A stretch of 9,405 bases of DNA from Alphaproteobacteria bacterium (GTDB lineage Bacteria > Pseudomonadota > Alphaproteobacteria > UBA828): NCBI GenBank assembly GCA_018668475.1, contig JABJCZ010000236.1, positions 1 to 9,405 on the forward strand, in the 5' to 3' direction. The notes beneath the pieces are model-generated. The model ran no database searches. It was not told the DNA's origin and saw only the letters and a program-made list of their open reading frames with translations. Position numbers and translations under genes: made by a program. Below, one piece after another: positions 1 through 7,177 of the stretch (its first letter is position 1; each line of letters opens with the position of its first letter).

Positions 1-1140
1 CACTGCCGCATCGGTCACCGTCGGTTGATCCCCGCCCTGGCCGTAGCACGCCGGACCCGGCATCGCACCAGCACTCTGCGGGCCAACCCGCAGCAGGCCG
101 CCAGGATCAATCCAGGCGATGGAGCCACCACCCGCACCTACACTGCGCACATCGACAGTCGACATTGCCACGAGATGGCCGAGCCATTGCCGACCCAACC
201 AACTGTCGCGCGTGTAGACCAGCCCGGCATCACGCACTAGTCCGACATCAAACGTCGTGCCGCCGGTATCGCAGACGATGACATCACCACCGAGGTCCTC
301 TATCGCGCAATACGCCTTGCCTGCCACCGGCGCCATGGCCGGGCCCGACTTGAGTGTATGGATCGGGCGCTCAACCAGTTCCGCAACATGCTGGCATCCA
401 CCCACCGACGTACTGGCGAGAGTTTCACCGGCGAAACCGGCAGCGCGCAGGTCTTCTTCCATTTCCTGCAAATGGTGCTGCATGAGGGGCTTGAGTGAAG
501 CATCAATGGCGGTGGCGCTGGCACGGCGATACTCGCGCACGATGGGCAGCAACTGATGTGACAACGTATAGGGCACACCAGGCAGCAATTCATCAAGCAG
601 CCGGCCAATCGCCAGCTCATGCGCCGGATTGGCAATTGACCAGATGAACGACACCGCAACGGCCTCAAAGCCACGCTCTTTCAGCGTTTCAATAACGCGT
701 CTGGCCTGAGCTTCATCAAGAGGGCGCACGATATCGCCCTCCGCGCCAATCCGCTCATCGATTTCGAAAGACCGGCGGCGGGGGATATACGGCTCAGGAT
801 ATTCGGTCGCGTAATCATGCGGGTTGAACTTGCCGCCCTCCCGGAACACCAGCACATCCCGAAAACCGGTGGTCGTCACGAAGGCTGTTTTGGCAATGTT
901 GCCGGTCACCACGGCGTTGGTCGCCCGCGTGGTGCCATAAATCAGCATCTCGGCATCGCCGAGCACGTCATCAAGCCCGAGGCCCCGTTCCTCGGCAGCA
1001 ACCGTTATGGCGCCCCGCATGCCTTCAAAAATTCGATCCGGCGTCGTCAACGACTTGCCAATGGTCTGGTGACCATCCTCATCGGCGATGACGGCATCCG
1101 TAAAGGTGCCACCGGTATCTACAGCAATGCGAAATACCAT
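1..1140 (-). CDS. Hydantoinase A / 5-oxoprolinase family protein, N-terminal part (incomplete at left edge)
   Basis: The reading frame is open for 380 codons from the ATG at 1138-1140 to the window edge, so the C-terminal part lies outside. Members of this family use ATP to open lactam, hydantoin or related rings, usually as an A subunit with a separate B subunit, or as one fused chain. Visible motifs fit both N-terminal family domains. There is an actin-like phosphate loop DTGGTFTD at residues 8-15 and YGTTRATNAV at 68-77. A conserved EYRRASATAIDASLKPLM segment lies at about 203-220. SGPAMAPVAG is at 265-274, a second nucleotide loop DTGGTTFDVG at 291-300, and VGAGGGSIAWID at 334-345. The family hallmark GPACYGQGGDQPTVTDA is at 362-378. 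The start is supported by purine-rich AGGGCAG directly upstream. It follows the amidase gene by 48 bases in the same direction, so co-transcription is likely. A B-subunit gene would be expected beyond the left edge. The family call is secure; the substrate is unknown (hydantoin, oxoproline, lactam or other). Confidence 0.93.
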   Translation of the reverse strand, partial: MVFRIAVDTGGTFTDAVIADEDGHQTIGKSLTTPDRIFEGMRGAITVAAEERGLGLDDVLGDAEMLIYGTTRATNAVVTGNIAKTAFVTTTGFRDVLVFREGGKFNPHDYATEYPEPYIPRRRSFEIDERIGAEGDIVRPLDEAQARRVIETLKERGFEAVAVSFIWSIANPAHELAIGRLLDELLPGVPYTLSHQLLPIVREYRRASATAIDASLKPLMQHHLQEMEEDLRAAGFAGETLASTSVGGCQHVAELVERPIHTLKSGPAMAPVAGKAYCAIEDLGGDVIVCDTGGTTFDVGLVRDAGLVYTRDSWLGRQWLGHLVAMSTVDVRSVGAGGGSIAWIDPGGLLRVGPQSAGAMPGPACYGQGGDQPTVTDAAV

Positions 1141-1188
1141 CTGCCCTATTCTCCCGTGGGCCGTGTTATCCGGCCTCAGTCAGCGCGC

Positions 1189-2499
1189 TTAAACCACGCT
1201 TTGTGCTTCGAGGTAACACGCCCACTCTGCAAGGGCCAGATCAAGCCCCGGCGCGGCTGCCAATTGCACACCTAGGGGAAGCCCATCCACCATGCCGCAC
1301 GGCATATTGGCGATCGGCCCATCGAGAGCGGTTAGCGGGGCAATAAACTGCGGATCGCCTGTCGTCATTCCTTCCGGCGCCGGGCCCGGCGCCACCGGAA
1401 ACACGATCACGTCATCGGTACTGAACGTGCTCCAGAAGTGGTCGGTCATCCCGTGAAGAACACCGCGGGAATCCGTATAATCAGCGTCAGATATAGCGAG
1501 ACCCTGCTGGACAGCATCGCGGAGCCGTTGCGAAACGTCCCCCTCCGGTGCATCAGCCAGATACGGATGCGCCCGACCAACTTCATATTCACAAATTAGC
1601 GTGTGTTTAGCGCGGACTTCGGTAAAGGAAACGGGAGATTTGGCCCGCCGCACATTCCACCCACCACCAGCCCAGCCCGAGACGATATGCTCGATCGAAT
1701 CAAGCACCGCGGCCTCAGCCGCTCCCAAGCAGGGATCATCCAGGACAACCAGCTTTGGCGCCTCAGGGACAGCCGGCATGGAGCGCAGAAAGCTCGGGCA
1801 CATCCCCATAAAACCGGCGACAGCGTCCGCGCACGTGTAGCCGATGGTACCGATCGTATCAAAGGCCGGTGCGAACGGCACAACGCCCGCCGCTGAAACC
1901 GCCAGTTTACTTGGCTTGAAGCCACCGATACCGCAATACGCCGCCGGACGGGTGACCGAGCCGGCGGTCTGCGTGCCCAGCGCAAGCGGCGCCATGCCGC
2001 TGGCTACAAGCGCGGCAGAGCCAGCGCTAGAGCCACCTGGCGTGCGCGTGAGGTCATAAGGGTTTCGGGTCGGCGGCACATTTTCATAGAACGCAAATTC
2101 AGTGGTATGCGCTTTACCCAGAATCACGGCGCCGGCTTCGCGCAGCATGGCAACCACCTGCGCGTCATATCTGGCGGGCTCAATATTCGCACGGGTCGGG
2201 CTGAACGCTCGGGTGGGCAGCCCGGCAACGTCGATAACGTCCTTAACCGCGATCGGCACACCATGCAGCGGCCCGCGAATGCGCCCGTCGCGTGCTTCCG
2301 CGCCGCGTGTTTTCGCCTGCGCCAGCGCACCTGCACGGTCGGGTTCTCGCCATGCCTGAACGGCGCCCTCCACTTCATCCATCCTGGCAAAGCAGGCCTC
2401 GACCAGCTCAACCGGGTCAATCTGACCAGAGATAACGCCGGCGGCCATATCCTTTACTCGCCCCGGGTCCTTAACGTACTTTTTTGCATCATCGGTCAT
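1189..2499 (-). CDS. Amidase signature family hydrolase
   Basis: This 436-residue protein is a complete amidase-signature enzyme, which hydrolyses a carboxamide to acid and ammonia (or amine). The Ser-cisSer-Lys triad is visible. Lys86 lies in GVPIAVKDVID (numbered from the chosen start). The cis-Ser is Ser157 in GGSSAGS, and the nucleophile Ser181 is in TQTAGSVTRPA. The 24-residue spacing between the two serines is typical of the family. The C-terminal segment around GPIANMPCGMVDGLPLGVQL also matches. I chose the ATG at 2499 because GGGAG lies 8 bases upstream; a start at 2526 in the same frame would add nine residues (MPIETGASQ) with a poorer ribosome site. The gene lies between the FAH-family gene (50-base gap) and the hydantoinase A gene (48-base gap), all on the same strand, suggesting one catabolic unit. 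The substrate is not evident. GatA is unlikely, because no gatB or gatC is nearby and the context is catabolic. No signal peptide is seen, so a cytoplasmic location is inferred. Confidence 0.93.
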   Translation of the reverse strand: MTDDAKKYVKDPGRVKDMAAGVISGQIDPVELVEACFARMDEVEGAVQAWREPDRAGALAQAKTRGAEARDGRIRGPLHGVPIAVKDVIDVAGLPTRAFSPTRANIEPARYDAQVVAMLREAGAVILGKAHTTEFAFYENVPPTRNPYDLTRTPGGSSAGSAALVASGMAPLALGTQTAGSVTRPAAYCGIGGFKPSKLAVSAAGVVPFAPAFDTIGTIGYTCADAVAGFMGMCPSFLRSMPAVPEAPKLVVLDDPCLGAAEAAVLDSIEHIVSGWAGGGWNVRRAKSPVSFTEVRAKHTLICEYEVGRAHPYLADAPEGDVSQRLRDAVQQGLAISDADYTDSRGVLHGMTDHFWSTFSTDDVIVFPVAPGPAPEGMTTGDPQFIAPLTALDGPIANMPCGMVDGLPLGVQLAAAPGLDLALAEWACYLEAQSVV

Positions 2500-2549
2500 C
2501 TGAGACGCTCCCGTTTCTATCGGCATTTCTGCCCATTATTCCATCAAAA

Positions 2550-3758
2550 TTATGACTGGTTCAGCAACCCGCGCGCCGCAAGGTTTCGCATCAGGGCACC
2601 TGCACCGAACGTCCAGGGCGGTAGCCGATCACTGTAGTTCACCCTGTTGCGAAGACACCCGAGCTTGGGTGTTGCGATACTGACGATGTCGCCGATCTCA
2701 TGGCTGAACCCCATACCCGGCTTGCCCCGGTCCTGGGTCGGCGCAAACATGGTGCCCGTAAAAAGCAGAAACCCATCCGGATATTGATTTGTTGACCCGA
2801 TACTTTGGCCGACAAGATCAAGAATATCGCGGCTGATTTCGCGCATTGAGCTGCCGTCACGCAGGCAAAACCCGTCGTCACCGTCCACGATGAGCGACAC
2901 CTCGGCACTGCGAATGTCGTCAACGCTAAAGGTCTCATCAAGCAGGCGAATAAAGGGCCCCAGCGCGCACGAACCGTTGTTGTCTTTTGCCTTCGACAGC
3001 AACAGCGCACTACGGCCTTCGAAATCTCTCAAATTCACATCGTTGCCGAGCGTAGCGCCCACCAGTTGACCGGCGTCGTTAACGACCAGAACTATTTCGG
3101 GTTCAGGGTTGTTCCAGGTTGACCGGGGATGAATCCCAATCTCAGCGTAGGGGCCGACGGCGGCCATTGGCTGACACTTGGTGAACACTTCCGCATCAGG
3201 GCCAATGCCGACCTCTAGATATTGCGACCAGAGATCCGCCGCCACAAGAGCGGCCTTCAGCTCAATCGCGTCCGTCGAACCGGGAACCACCGCACCGAGA
3301 TCAACACCAATTCGCGCCACGAGGTCCTGGCGGATAGCGTCCGCCTGCGCTGGGTCGCCAGCTGCACGCTCCTCGATCACACGTTCAATCAGGCTTTTTG
3401 CGAAAGTGACCCCCGCCGCCTTGATAGCTTGCAAGTCCGCTGGAGCCAAAAGCCACGGTTTTTCAACATTCCGCTCAAGCGGCTTACTATTGGCAACCAG
3501 ATCATCGAGCGGACCCACCAACGGCAGGTCTTCGGCTGCGCGAATGCGCCTCGCCGGATCCGGCAGGGCCAGCAATTCCGATACGGTCGGCGCAATGGAG
3601 CTCAGGTCGTAGACACCTCCTGCACGAACTACCACCGGCGTCGGGCCGGCAATCGTTACCGGTGTTGCCGGCGGCAACCAGGCTCTGCCAATGAGTGTTC
3701 CGGTTGTCCCGTCATCCGGCAATATCGCGAAAATGCGATCAGAATTTGCCTTGCCCAT
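2550..3758 (-). CDS. Fumarylacetoacetate hydrolase (FAH) family protein, possibly a 2-keto-3-deoxy sugar acid dehydratase-like enzyme
   Basis: This 402-residue cytoplasmic protein belongs to the FAH superfamily, whose metal-dependent members hydrolyse, dehydrate or decarboxylate keto acids. The C-terminal half carries the metal site. Glu219 and Glu221 are in NNPEPEIVLVVN, Asp240 is in LGNDVNLRDFEGR, and Lys258 is in SKAKDNNGSCALGP. The Glu-X-Glu / Asp / Lys spacing (2, 19, 18) is like that of 2-keto-3-deoxyarabinonate dehydratase-type members. An N-terminal section of about 200 residues (LPDDGTTGTLIGRAW, VYDLSSIAPTVSELL) makes it longer than single-domain FAH proteins. I chose the ATG at 3758 because GGGGGGAG ends 9 bases upstream. 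An in-frame TTG at 3767 abuts that purine run and is too close to use it. It is the first gene of the run that continues into the amidase and hydantoinase A genes. The family is certain; the dehydratase reading is inference, and a hydrolase acting on an opened-ring product is the main alternative. Confidence 0.88.
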   Translation of the reverse strand: MGKANSDRIFAILPDDGTTGTLIGRAWLPPATPVTIAGPTPVVVRAGGVYDLSSIAPTVSELLALPDPARRIRAAEDLPLVGPLDDLVANSKPLERNVEKPWLLAPADLQAIKAAGVTFAKSLIERVIEERAAGDPAQADAIRQDLVARIGVDLGAVVPGSTDAIELKAALVAADLWSQYLEVGIGPDAEVFTKCQPMAAVGPYAEIGIHPRSTWNNPEPEIVLVVNDAGQLVGATLGNDVNLRDFEGRSALLLSKAKDNNGSCALGPFIRLLDETFSVDDIRSAEVSLIVDGDDGFCLRDGSSMREISRDILDLVGQSIGSTNQYPDGFLLFTGTMFAPTQDRGKPGMGFSHEIGDIVSIATPKLGCLRNRVNYSDRLPPWTFGAGALMRNLAARGLLNQS

Positions 3759-3879
3759 TGGTGTCAACTCCCCCCAGCCGGGGTCATCGCCACCGGTTCT
3801 TTTTCAGAGCAGCCATGGTGGGCAGCAGCCCAGTCGAGGTCAAGGCTCGGGAGGCACCTCAGACGCTTTTTTTGCCAAT
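3759..3879. other. Gap between pirin and FAH-family genes with possible weak promoter and small repeats
   Basis: This 121-base gap contains no convincing gene. Read on the minus strand, TTGACC (complement of 3838-3843) is followed after 17 bases by CACCAT (complement of 3815-3820). That is a good -35 but only a 3-of-6 -10, so a promoter for the FAH-amidase-hydantoinase run is only weakly supported. The same stretch holds a 5-bp hairpin, TGGGC-AGCA-GCCCA at 3819-3832, and two copies of AGCAGCC (3808-3814 and 3824-3830) with a 16-base period. A T7 run on the plus strand at 3867-3873 has no strong stem before it. No intrinsic terminator for the pirin gene was recognised, so read-through from pirin is possible. 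Confidence 0.3.
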
Positions 3880-4719
3880 TCAGCCAGTAAACCGGCCAGC
3901 GCGATAATCGTCCATCGCCTGGGATATCTCGTCACGCGTGTTCATTACAAATGGCCCGTACCGCGCCACAGGTTCACCAATGGGCTCACCTTCTGCGTAG
4001 AGCAACATGGCCCCGGCCTCGCCGGCACGAACGTTGACGCCACCTTCACCGCTCAGCACGGCGATGACACCCTCACCCAGGCCAATGTCGTCACCATTTT
4101 CCTTCATACCGGAGACTTCGCCGTCCGCCACATAGACGAAGACATTGCTGCCAGCCGCCGGTTCCACTTCAAACAGGCCATTTGCATCCAACTCGACGTT
4201 CATCAGGCGCACCGGAACACCGGGATCGGCCGGCCCGGTCTCACCGCCATATTCACCGCTGATAACCCGCGAGGTGCCGCCCTCAAAACGAGCCGTTGGA
4301 ATATTGGCAACCGAAATATCCTGATATTTTGGCGGGCTCATCTTGAGCGCAGACGGTAGATTGACCCAAAGCTGAAAGCCCCGCATACGGCCGTCCGTCA
4401 TTTCCGGCATTTCGGAATGCACGATGCCCCGGCCCGCCGTCATCCACTGGACGTCGCCCGGCCCGATCACCCCATCATTGCCCGCCGAATCGCCGTGGCG
4501 AACCTTGCCGTTCAACATGACTGTCACGGTCTCGAACCCGCGGTGCGGATGATCCGGAAAGCCCGCCATATAGGCGTCGGGGTCATCAGAGCCGAACTCG
4601 TCAAGCATGAGAAAGGGATCGATCATGTCGAGTGTCGGCGTACCGATCACCCGCGTCAGGCGGACCCCCGCGCCGTCCGTCGCAGGTAGACCAACCGTTG
4701 TGTTCTCAATATAGCGCAT
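3880..4719 (-). CDS. Pirin family protein
   Basis: This 279-residue protein is a bicupin of the pirin family, cytoplasmic by inference. Pirins bind iron; some bacterial members have quercetinase activity, and others influence metabolic enzymes or oxidative stress responses. The N-terminal cupin has the full metal ligand set: His57 and His59 in DHPHRGFETVT, and His101 and Glu103 in TAGRGIVHSEMPE. The second cupin region (about residues 150-250) includes GSNVFVYVADGEV and lacks an obvious metal site, as usual in the family. The length fits the common 280-290. I chose the ATG at 4719 because GGAG lies 7 bases upstream and MRYIENTTVG leads directly into the conserved fold. The frame stays open up to 4890, but that extension overlaps the divergent promoter region and does not look like pirin. 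The gene is divergent from the EamA transporter and 121 bases upstream of the FAH-family gene in the same direction. Its physiological partner cannot be deduced here. Confidence 0.93.
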   Translation of the reverse strand: MRYIENTTVGLPATDGAGVRLTRVIGTPTLDMIDPFLMLDEFGSDDPDAYMAGFPDHPHRGFETVTVMLNGKVRHGDSAGNDGVIGPGDVQWMTAGRGIVHSEMPEMTDGRMRGFQLWVNLPSALKMSPPKYQDISVANIPTARFEGGTSRVISGEYGGETGPADPGVPVRLMNVELDANGLFEVEPAAGSNVFVYVADGEVSGMKENGDDIGLGEGVIAVLSGEGGVNVRAGEAGAMLLYAEGEPIGEPVARYGPFVMNTRDEISQAMDDYRAGRFTG

Positions 4720-4746
4720 CAGATTTCTCCATTCGTCCGGGCAAGT

Positions 4747-4775
4747 AATATGGGTAGTGCGGCAGGCATCCGCAA
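4747..4775 (-). promoter_or_regulatory. Candidate sigma-70-type promoter of the pirin gene
   Basis: On the minus strand, TTGCGG (complement of 4770-4775) is followed after exactly 17 bases by CATATT (complement of 4747-4752). The -10 matches 4 of 6 consensus positions and the -35 has the conserved TTG. Transcription would begin near 4740, giving a leader of about 20 bases containing the GGAG ribosome site. The match is modest and untested. Confidence 0.3.
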
Positions 4776-4805
4776 GCGCCCCGACATTGGCGTGAAAGCT
4801 TGCGG
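4770..4805. repeat. Perfect 8-bp inverted repeat in the divergent pirin/EamA gap (possible operator)
   Basis: CCGCAAGC at 4770-4777 and GCTTGCGG at 4798-4805 are exact reverse complements separated by 20 bases. An inner CGCC/GGCG pair (4777-4780 and 4789-4792) adds partial nesting. The left arm overlaps the candidate -35 element of the pirin promoter. The position between divergent genes suggests a regulator binding site, though a chance dyad in GC-rich DNA is possible. No regulator gene is present in the window. Confidence 0.35.
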
Positions 4806-4895
4806 CACGGGCAGGAATGCGGCCTACTCCGATGCTGTTTTCAATCTGGTCTCGCCCGGCCAAGGGCAAACCGGCCAACCTTCGGAACATTCCTG

Positions 4896-5771
4896 ATGAG
4901 CGACGCCCGCCGCCTATTTATCGGCGCCACCCTGGCACTTGCTGCCGGCCTGAGCTTCAGCACAGGCGGGTTGTTTGTGCGGGCGCTACCCATTGATCCA
5001 TGGGAAATTCTGACCTTTCGCAGCCTGTTTGCGGGTCTTTCCATCCTCGCGTATCTGGCAATCAGGGATCGCAAGCGGACATTCCAGACCATTCGCAGCA
5101 CTGGCTGGCCGGGTCTCGCCATTGGTGTCATGACGGGTTGGGCGATTATCGCCTATATCATCGCGTTGCAGACGACGCTGGTTGCCAACGTATTGGCCCT
5201 GATGGCGACCTCTACCATGCTGGTCGCACTCCTCGCAGGGCCGGTACTCGGCGAACGGGTTGCCCCCCGCACCTGGCTGGCCGTTATCGCCGGGTTGATC
5301 GGCATAGGGTTTATGGTGTCCGAGGCCATCGGCTCCGGCCAACTCATCGGCAATATCCTGGGCTTTACCGTTGCGGTTTCAATTGCGGGCCAGACAATGA
5401 TCGCGCGACGCTACCGCAGCGTCGATATGGCCCCAGCGGTGTTGATCGCAGCAATAATCGCTGGGCTGGTCTCTTTGCCCATCGCCCTACCCATTGAGGC
5501 GACCGGGCGCGACATTCTGGTCATGGCCGGATTCGGCACGATTCAAATGTCGTTCGCGCTGGTTATGTATTTCACCGCCGCAAAATACCTGCCAGCACCA
5601 ACCCTGATGCTTGTTGTTTTGATCGATGCGGTGCTCGGTCCGATCTGGGTGTGGCTGGGCTATGACGAAATACCGCCACTGTTCACCTTTATCGGGGCCG
5701 CAGTGATCCTCGGCGGTGTCGCCGTCAACAGCGGGCTCGCCATACGGGAACTAAAACAGCAAAAACCCTGA
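4896..5771 (+). CDS. EamA/DMT superfamily transporter (complete)
   Basis: This 291-residue inner-membrane protein is almost entirely hydrophobic and fits ten transmembrane helices in two EamA repeats (about residues 8-142 and 152-283). Typical features are FSTGGLFVRALPIDPWEILTFR spread over residues 21-42, and a VLGERVAPRTWLAVIAGLIG stretch (about 117-136) that closes the first repeat. The second repeat ends with ILGGVAVNSG, followed by a short charged tail RELKQQKP. Members export metabolites, amino acids or drugs; the substrate is unknown. I chose the ATG at 4896 (MSDARRLF). An in-frame ATG at 4800 would add 32 polar residues unlike the family and would run through the divergent regulatory region. 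The ribosome site is weak (GGAA about 9 bases upstream). The gene is divergent from pirin and converges on hemN, with 16 bases between their stop codons, so it appears monocistronic. Confidence 0.9.
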   Translation: MSDARRLFIGATLALAAGLSFSTGGLFVRALPIDPWEILTFRSLFAGLSILAYLAIRDRKRTFQTIRSTGWPGLAIGVMTGWAIIAYIIALQTTLVANVLALMATSTMLVALLAGPVLGERVAPRTWLAVIAGLIGIGFMVSEAIGSGQLIGNILGFTVAVSIAGQTMIARRYRSVDMAPAVLIAAIIAGLVSLPIALPIEATGRDILVMAGFGTIQMSFALVMYFTAAKYLPAPTLMLVVLIDAVLGPIWVWLGYDEIPPLFTFIGAAVILGGVAVNSGLAIRELKQQKP

Positions 5772-5797
5772 GAGGGCCTGTCGGCGTTCAGACAGCC
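5761..5797 (-). terminator. Possible weak terminator at the hemN / EamA convergent junction
   Basis: Read in the hemN direction, two small hairpins sit at the junction. The first is an imperfect GGCTGTC/GACAGGCC stem (5791-5797 with 5775-5782) with an 8-base loop that includes the hemN stop codon. The second is CCCT-CTC-AGGG (complement of 5766-5776), followed immediately by TTTTT (complement of 5761-5765). The second resembles a minimal intrinsic terminator with a short stem and a short T run. It would lie inside the 3' end of the opposing transporter gene. Both stems are weak, so confidence is low. Confidence 0.35.
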
Positions 5798-7143
5798 TTG
5801 CTGTGGCGCGGTTCTTCTTGCGTCGACGGCACAAAATAGGCGTCAAAACAGGCGGCAATGGATCGAACAAAAGGACGCCCTTCCTCGCAGATCCGCAGGT
5901 CACGCCCTGAGCGCGTTGCGATGCCCAAGTCCTCGAAGATTGATGTCGCCGCCAAAGATGCATCCAGCGAGTCGATCGCAAATCCCATTTCCTCACACAA
6001 CGCGCCAGCCTCCAACGAAAGGTCGCACATCAGGCGCTCGATGGCAGCAGCCCGAAGCCTGTCTTCAGACGACAGGACGAGCCCTTTGACAACGGGCAGC
6101 CGGCGAGCGTCAACTGCGTCCAGATAGCTGCGAATGTTCTTGTCAGTCTGTGCATATCCGCCGGGCAAATTGCCGATCGCCGAGGCGCCAAACCCTAAAA
6201 GAACGTCAGCCGGATCCTCCGTGTATCCCTGAAAGTTTCGCCGCAAACCGGCGCCAACTGCCCCTGCCAGTGTGTCGTCCTTCAGTGCGAAGTGATCCAG
6301 ACCGATTCGCACATAACCCCGCTCGCAGAGCACTTCGGCGGCCGTCTGCGCCTGCTCAATACGCTCCGCCGACGATGGAAGGTCCTCATCACGAATGAGC
6401 TTCTGGTTGGATTTAAACCAGGGCACATGGGCATAGCCGAATAGCGCCACACGTTCCGGTCGGAGATCGGACGTCATCGTCGCACTCGCGAAGACGTCGG
6501 CAACTCGCTGGCCCGGCAGGCCATACATCAGGTCAAATGAGAGCCGTTCAATACCTGCCGCACGAACCGCATTGACCGCGCCACGAACCGTTTCAAACGA
6601 CTGCACACGATTAATCAGTTTCTGCACGTGTCCCGCGAACTCCTGAACCCCGAAGCTGACCCGGTTAACGCCGCACGCGGCATAGTTCGCCACCGCTTCA
6701 TCATTCATAGCGCGCGGGTCGAGTTCGACCGCGATCTCGGCATCCGCGTCGAGGTCAAACAATCCGCGCAAATGCGCCATGGTTGAGGAAAAGTCTTCTG
6801 GCCCAAACAGGCCCGGGCTGCCGCCGCCAAAATGGATATGCCGAACCCGACCGGCGTCACCAATCGCCTCACGAACGAGCAAGGCTTCACGCTGCATCAG
6901 GTCCGCATACCGGCGCACCGGCGCATCATCATTCACCACAACTGTATGACAGCCGCAATACCAGCAGAGCTGCCGGCAAAAGGGGACATGGAGGTAAAGC
7001 GAAAGCGATTGCTCGCTCGTCAACTCGCCCAGCCACTGGCGATAAACCGCTTCATCCACCCCGTCATGAAACTGGGCGGCGGTCGGGTAACTGGTGTAGC
7101 GCGGCACTTCGGCGCGCGCGAGTGACAATAGTTCCTTGCGCAT
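5788..7143 (-). CDS. hemN: Oxygen-independent coproporphyrinogen III oxidase (radical SAM)
   Basis: This 451-residue cytoplasmic enzyme makes protoporphyrinogen IX from coproporphyrinogen III during haem (and bacteriochlorophyll) synthesis without oxygen. The radical SAM motif is CRQLCWYC (Cys56, Cys60, Cys63), followed by the HemN-specific Cys65, giving CX3CX2CXC. Tyr50 stands six residues before the first cysteine, as in E. coli HemN. Other HemN signatures are VPRYTSYPTA (13-22), GGGSP (106-110), VSFGVQEF (162-169), DLMYGLPGQ (204-212), LFGYAHVPWFKSNQ (234-247), LDHFALKDD (282-290) and RNFQGYTEDPADVLLGFGAS (302-321). This separates it from HemW-like paralogues, which lack the last cysteine and several of these segments. 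I chose the ATG at 7143 because it gives the normal HemN N terminus. There is no Shine-Dalgarno sequence, and promoter geometry suggests a leaderless mRNA. The frame is open to 7275, but that part is unlike HemN. GGGSP instead of the commoner GGGTP is a mild variation. The gene is divergent from the MFS gene. Confidence 0.95.
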   Translation of the reverse strand: MRKELLSLARAEVPRYTSYPTAAQFHDGVDEAVYRQWLGELTSEQSLSLYLHVPFCRQLCWYCGCHTVVVNDDAPVRRYADLMQREALLVREAIGDAGRVRHIHFGGGSPGLFGPEDFSSTMAHLRGLFDLDADAEIAVELDPRAMNDEAVANYAACGVNRVSFGVQEFAGHVQKLINRVQSFETVRGAVNAVRAAGIERLSFDLMYGLPGQRVADVFASATMTSDLRPERVALFGYAHVPWFKSNQKLIRDEDLPSSAERIEQAQTAAEVLCERGYVRIGLDHFALKDDTLAGAVGAGLRRNFQGYTEDPADVLLGFGASAIGNLPGGYAQTDKNIRSYLDAVDARRLPVVKGLVLSSEDRLRAAAIERLMCDLSLEAGALCEEMGFAIDSLDASLAATSIFEDLGIATRSGRDLRICEEGRPFVRSIAACFDAYFVPSTQEEPRHSKAV

Positions 7144-7149
7144 GGCGCC

Positions 7150-7155
7150 ATAAAA
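7150..7155 (-). promoter_or_regulatory. Candidate -10 element of hemN
   Basis: TTTTAT on the minus strand matches TATAAT at 4 of 6 positions. It lies 7 to 12 bases before the A of the hemN start codon, and 22 bases separate it from the FNR box. That is where a -10 element belongs if transcription starts at the ATG. No good -35 hexamer is present at the expected place, as is usual in activator-dependent class II promoters. Confidence 0.45.
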
Positions 7156-7177
7156 CCGCACGCAGGGTGCCCCCGCT

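Noticed and set aside
2107..2637. Plus-strand open frame of 176 codons opposite the amidase gene
   Set aside because: It is an antisense shadow of a gene with clear catalytic motifs, and no motif or ribosome site supports it.
3762..3767. TTGACA hexamer on the minus strand just before the FAH-family start
   Set aside because: It is a perfect -35 match, but it sits only 3 bases upstream of the ATG, directly after the ribosome site, so it cannot serve as a promoter for that gene.
3867..3873. T7 run on the plus strand as an intrinsic terminator
   Set aside because: The preceding GAGG-CA-CCTC dyad has too small a loop and stem, and no plus-strand gene ends there.
3222..4359. Long plus-strand open frames (3222-3890 and 3691-4359) opposite the FAH and pirin genes
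   Set aside because: They are antisense to well-supported genes, have no family-like sequence, and arise from GC-rich codon use on the other strand.
4720..4890. In-frame upstream extension of pirin by 57 codons (start at 4890)
   Set aside because: The extension does not resemble pirin N termini and covers the divergent promoter region. The ATG at 4719 has a good GGAG ribosome site.
4800..4895. In-frame 32-codon extension of the EamA transporter
   Set aside because: It is polar and cysteine/arginine-rich, and it includes part of the inverted repeat in the divergent gap. EamA proteins normally begin near the first helix, as with the ATG at 4896.
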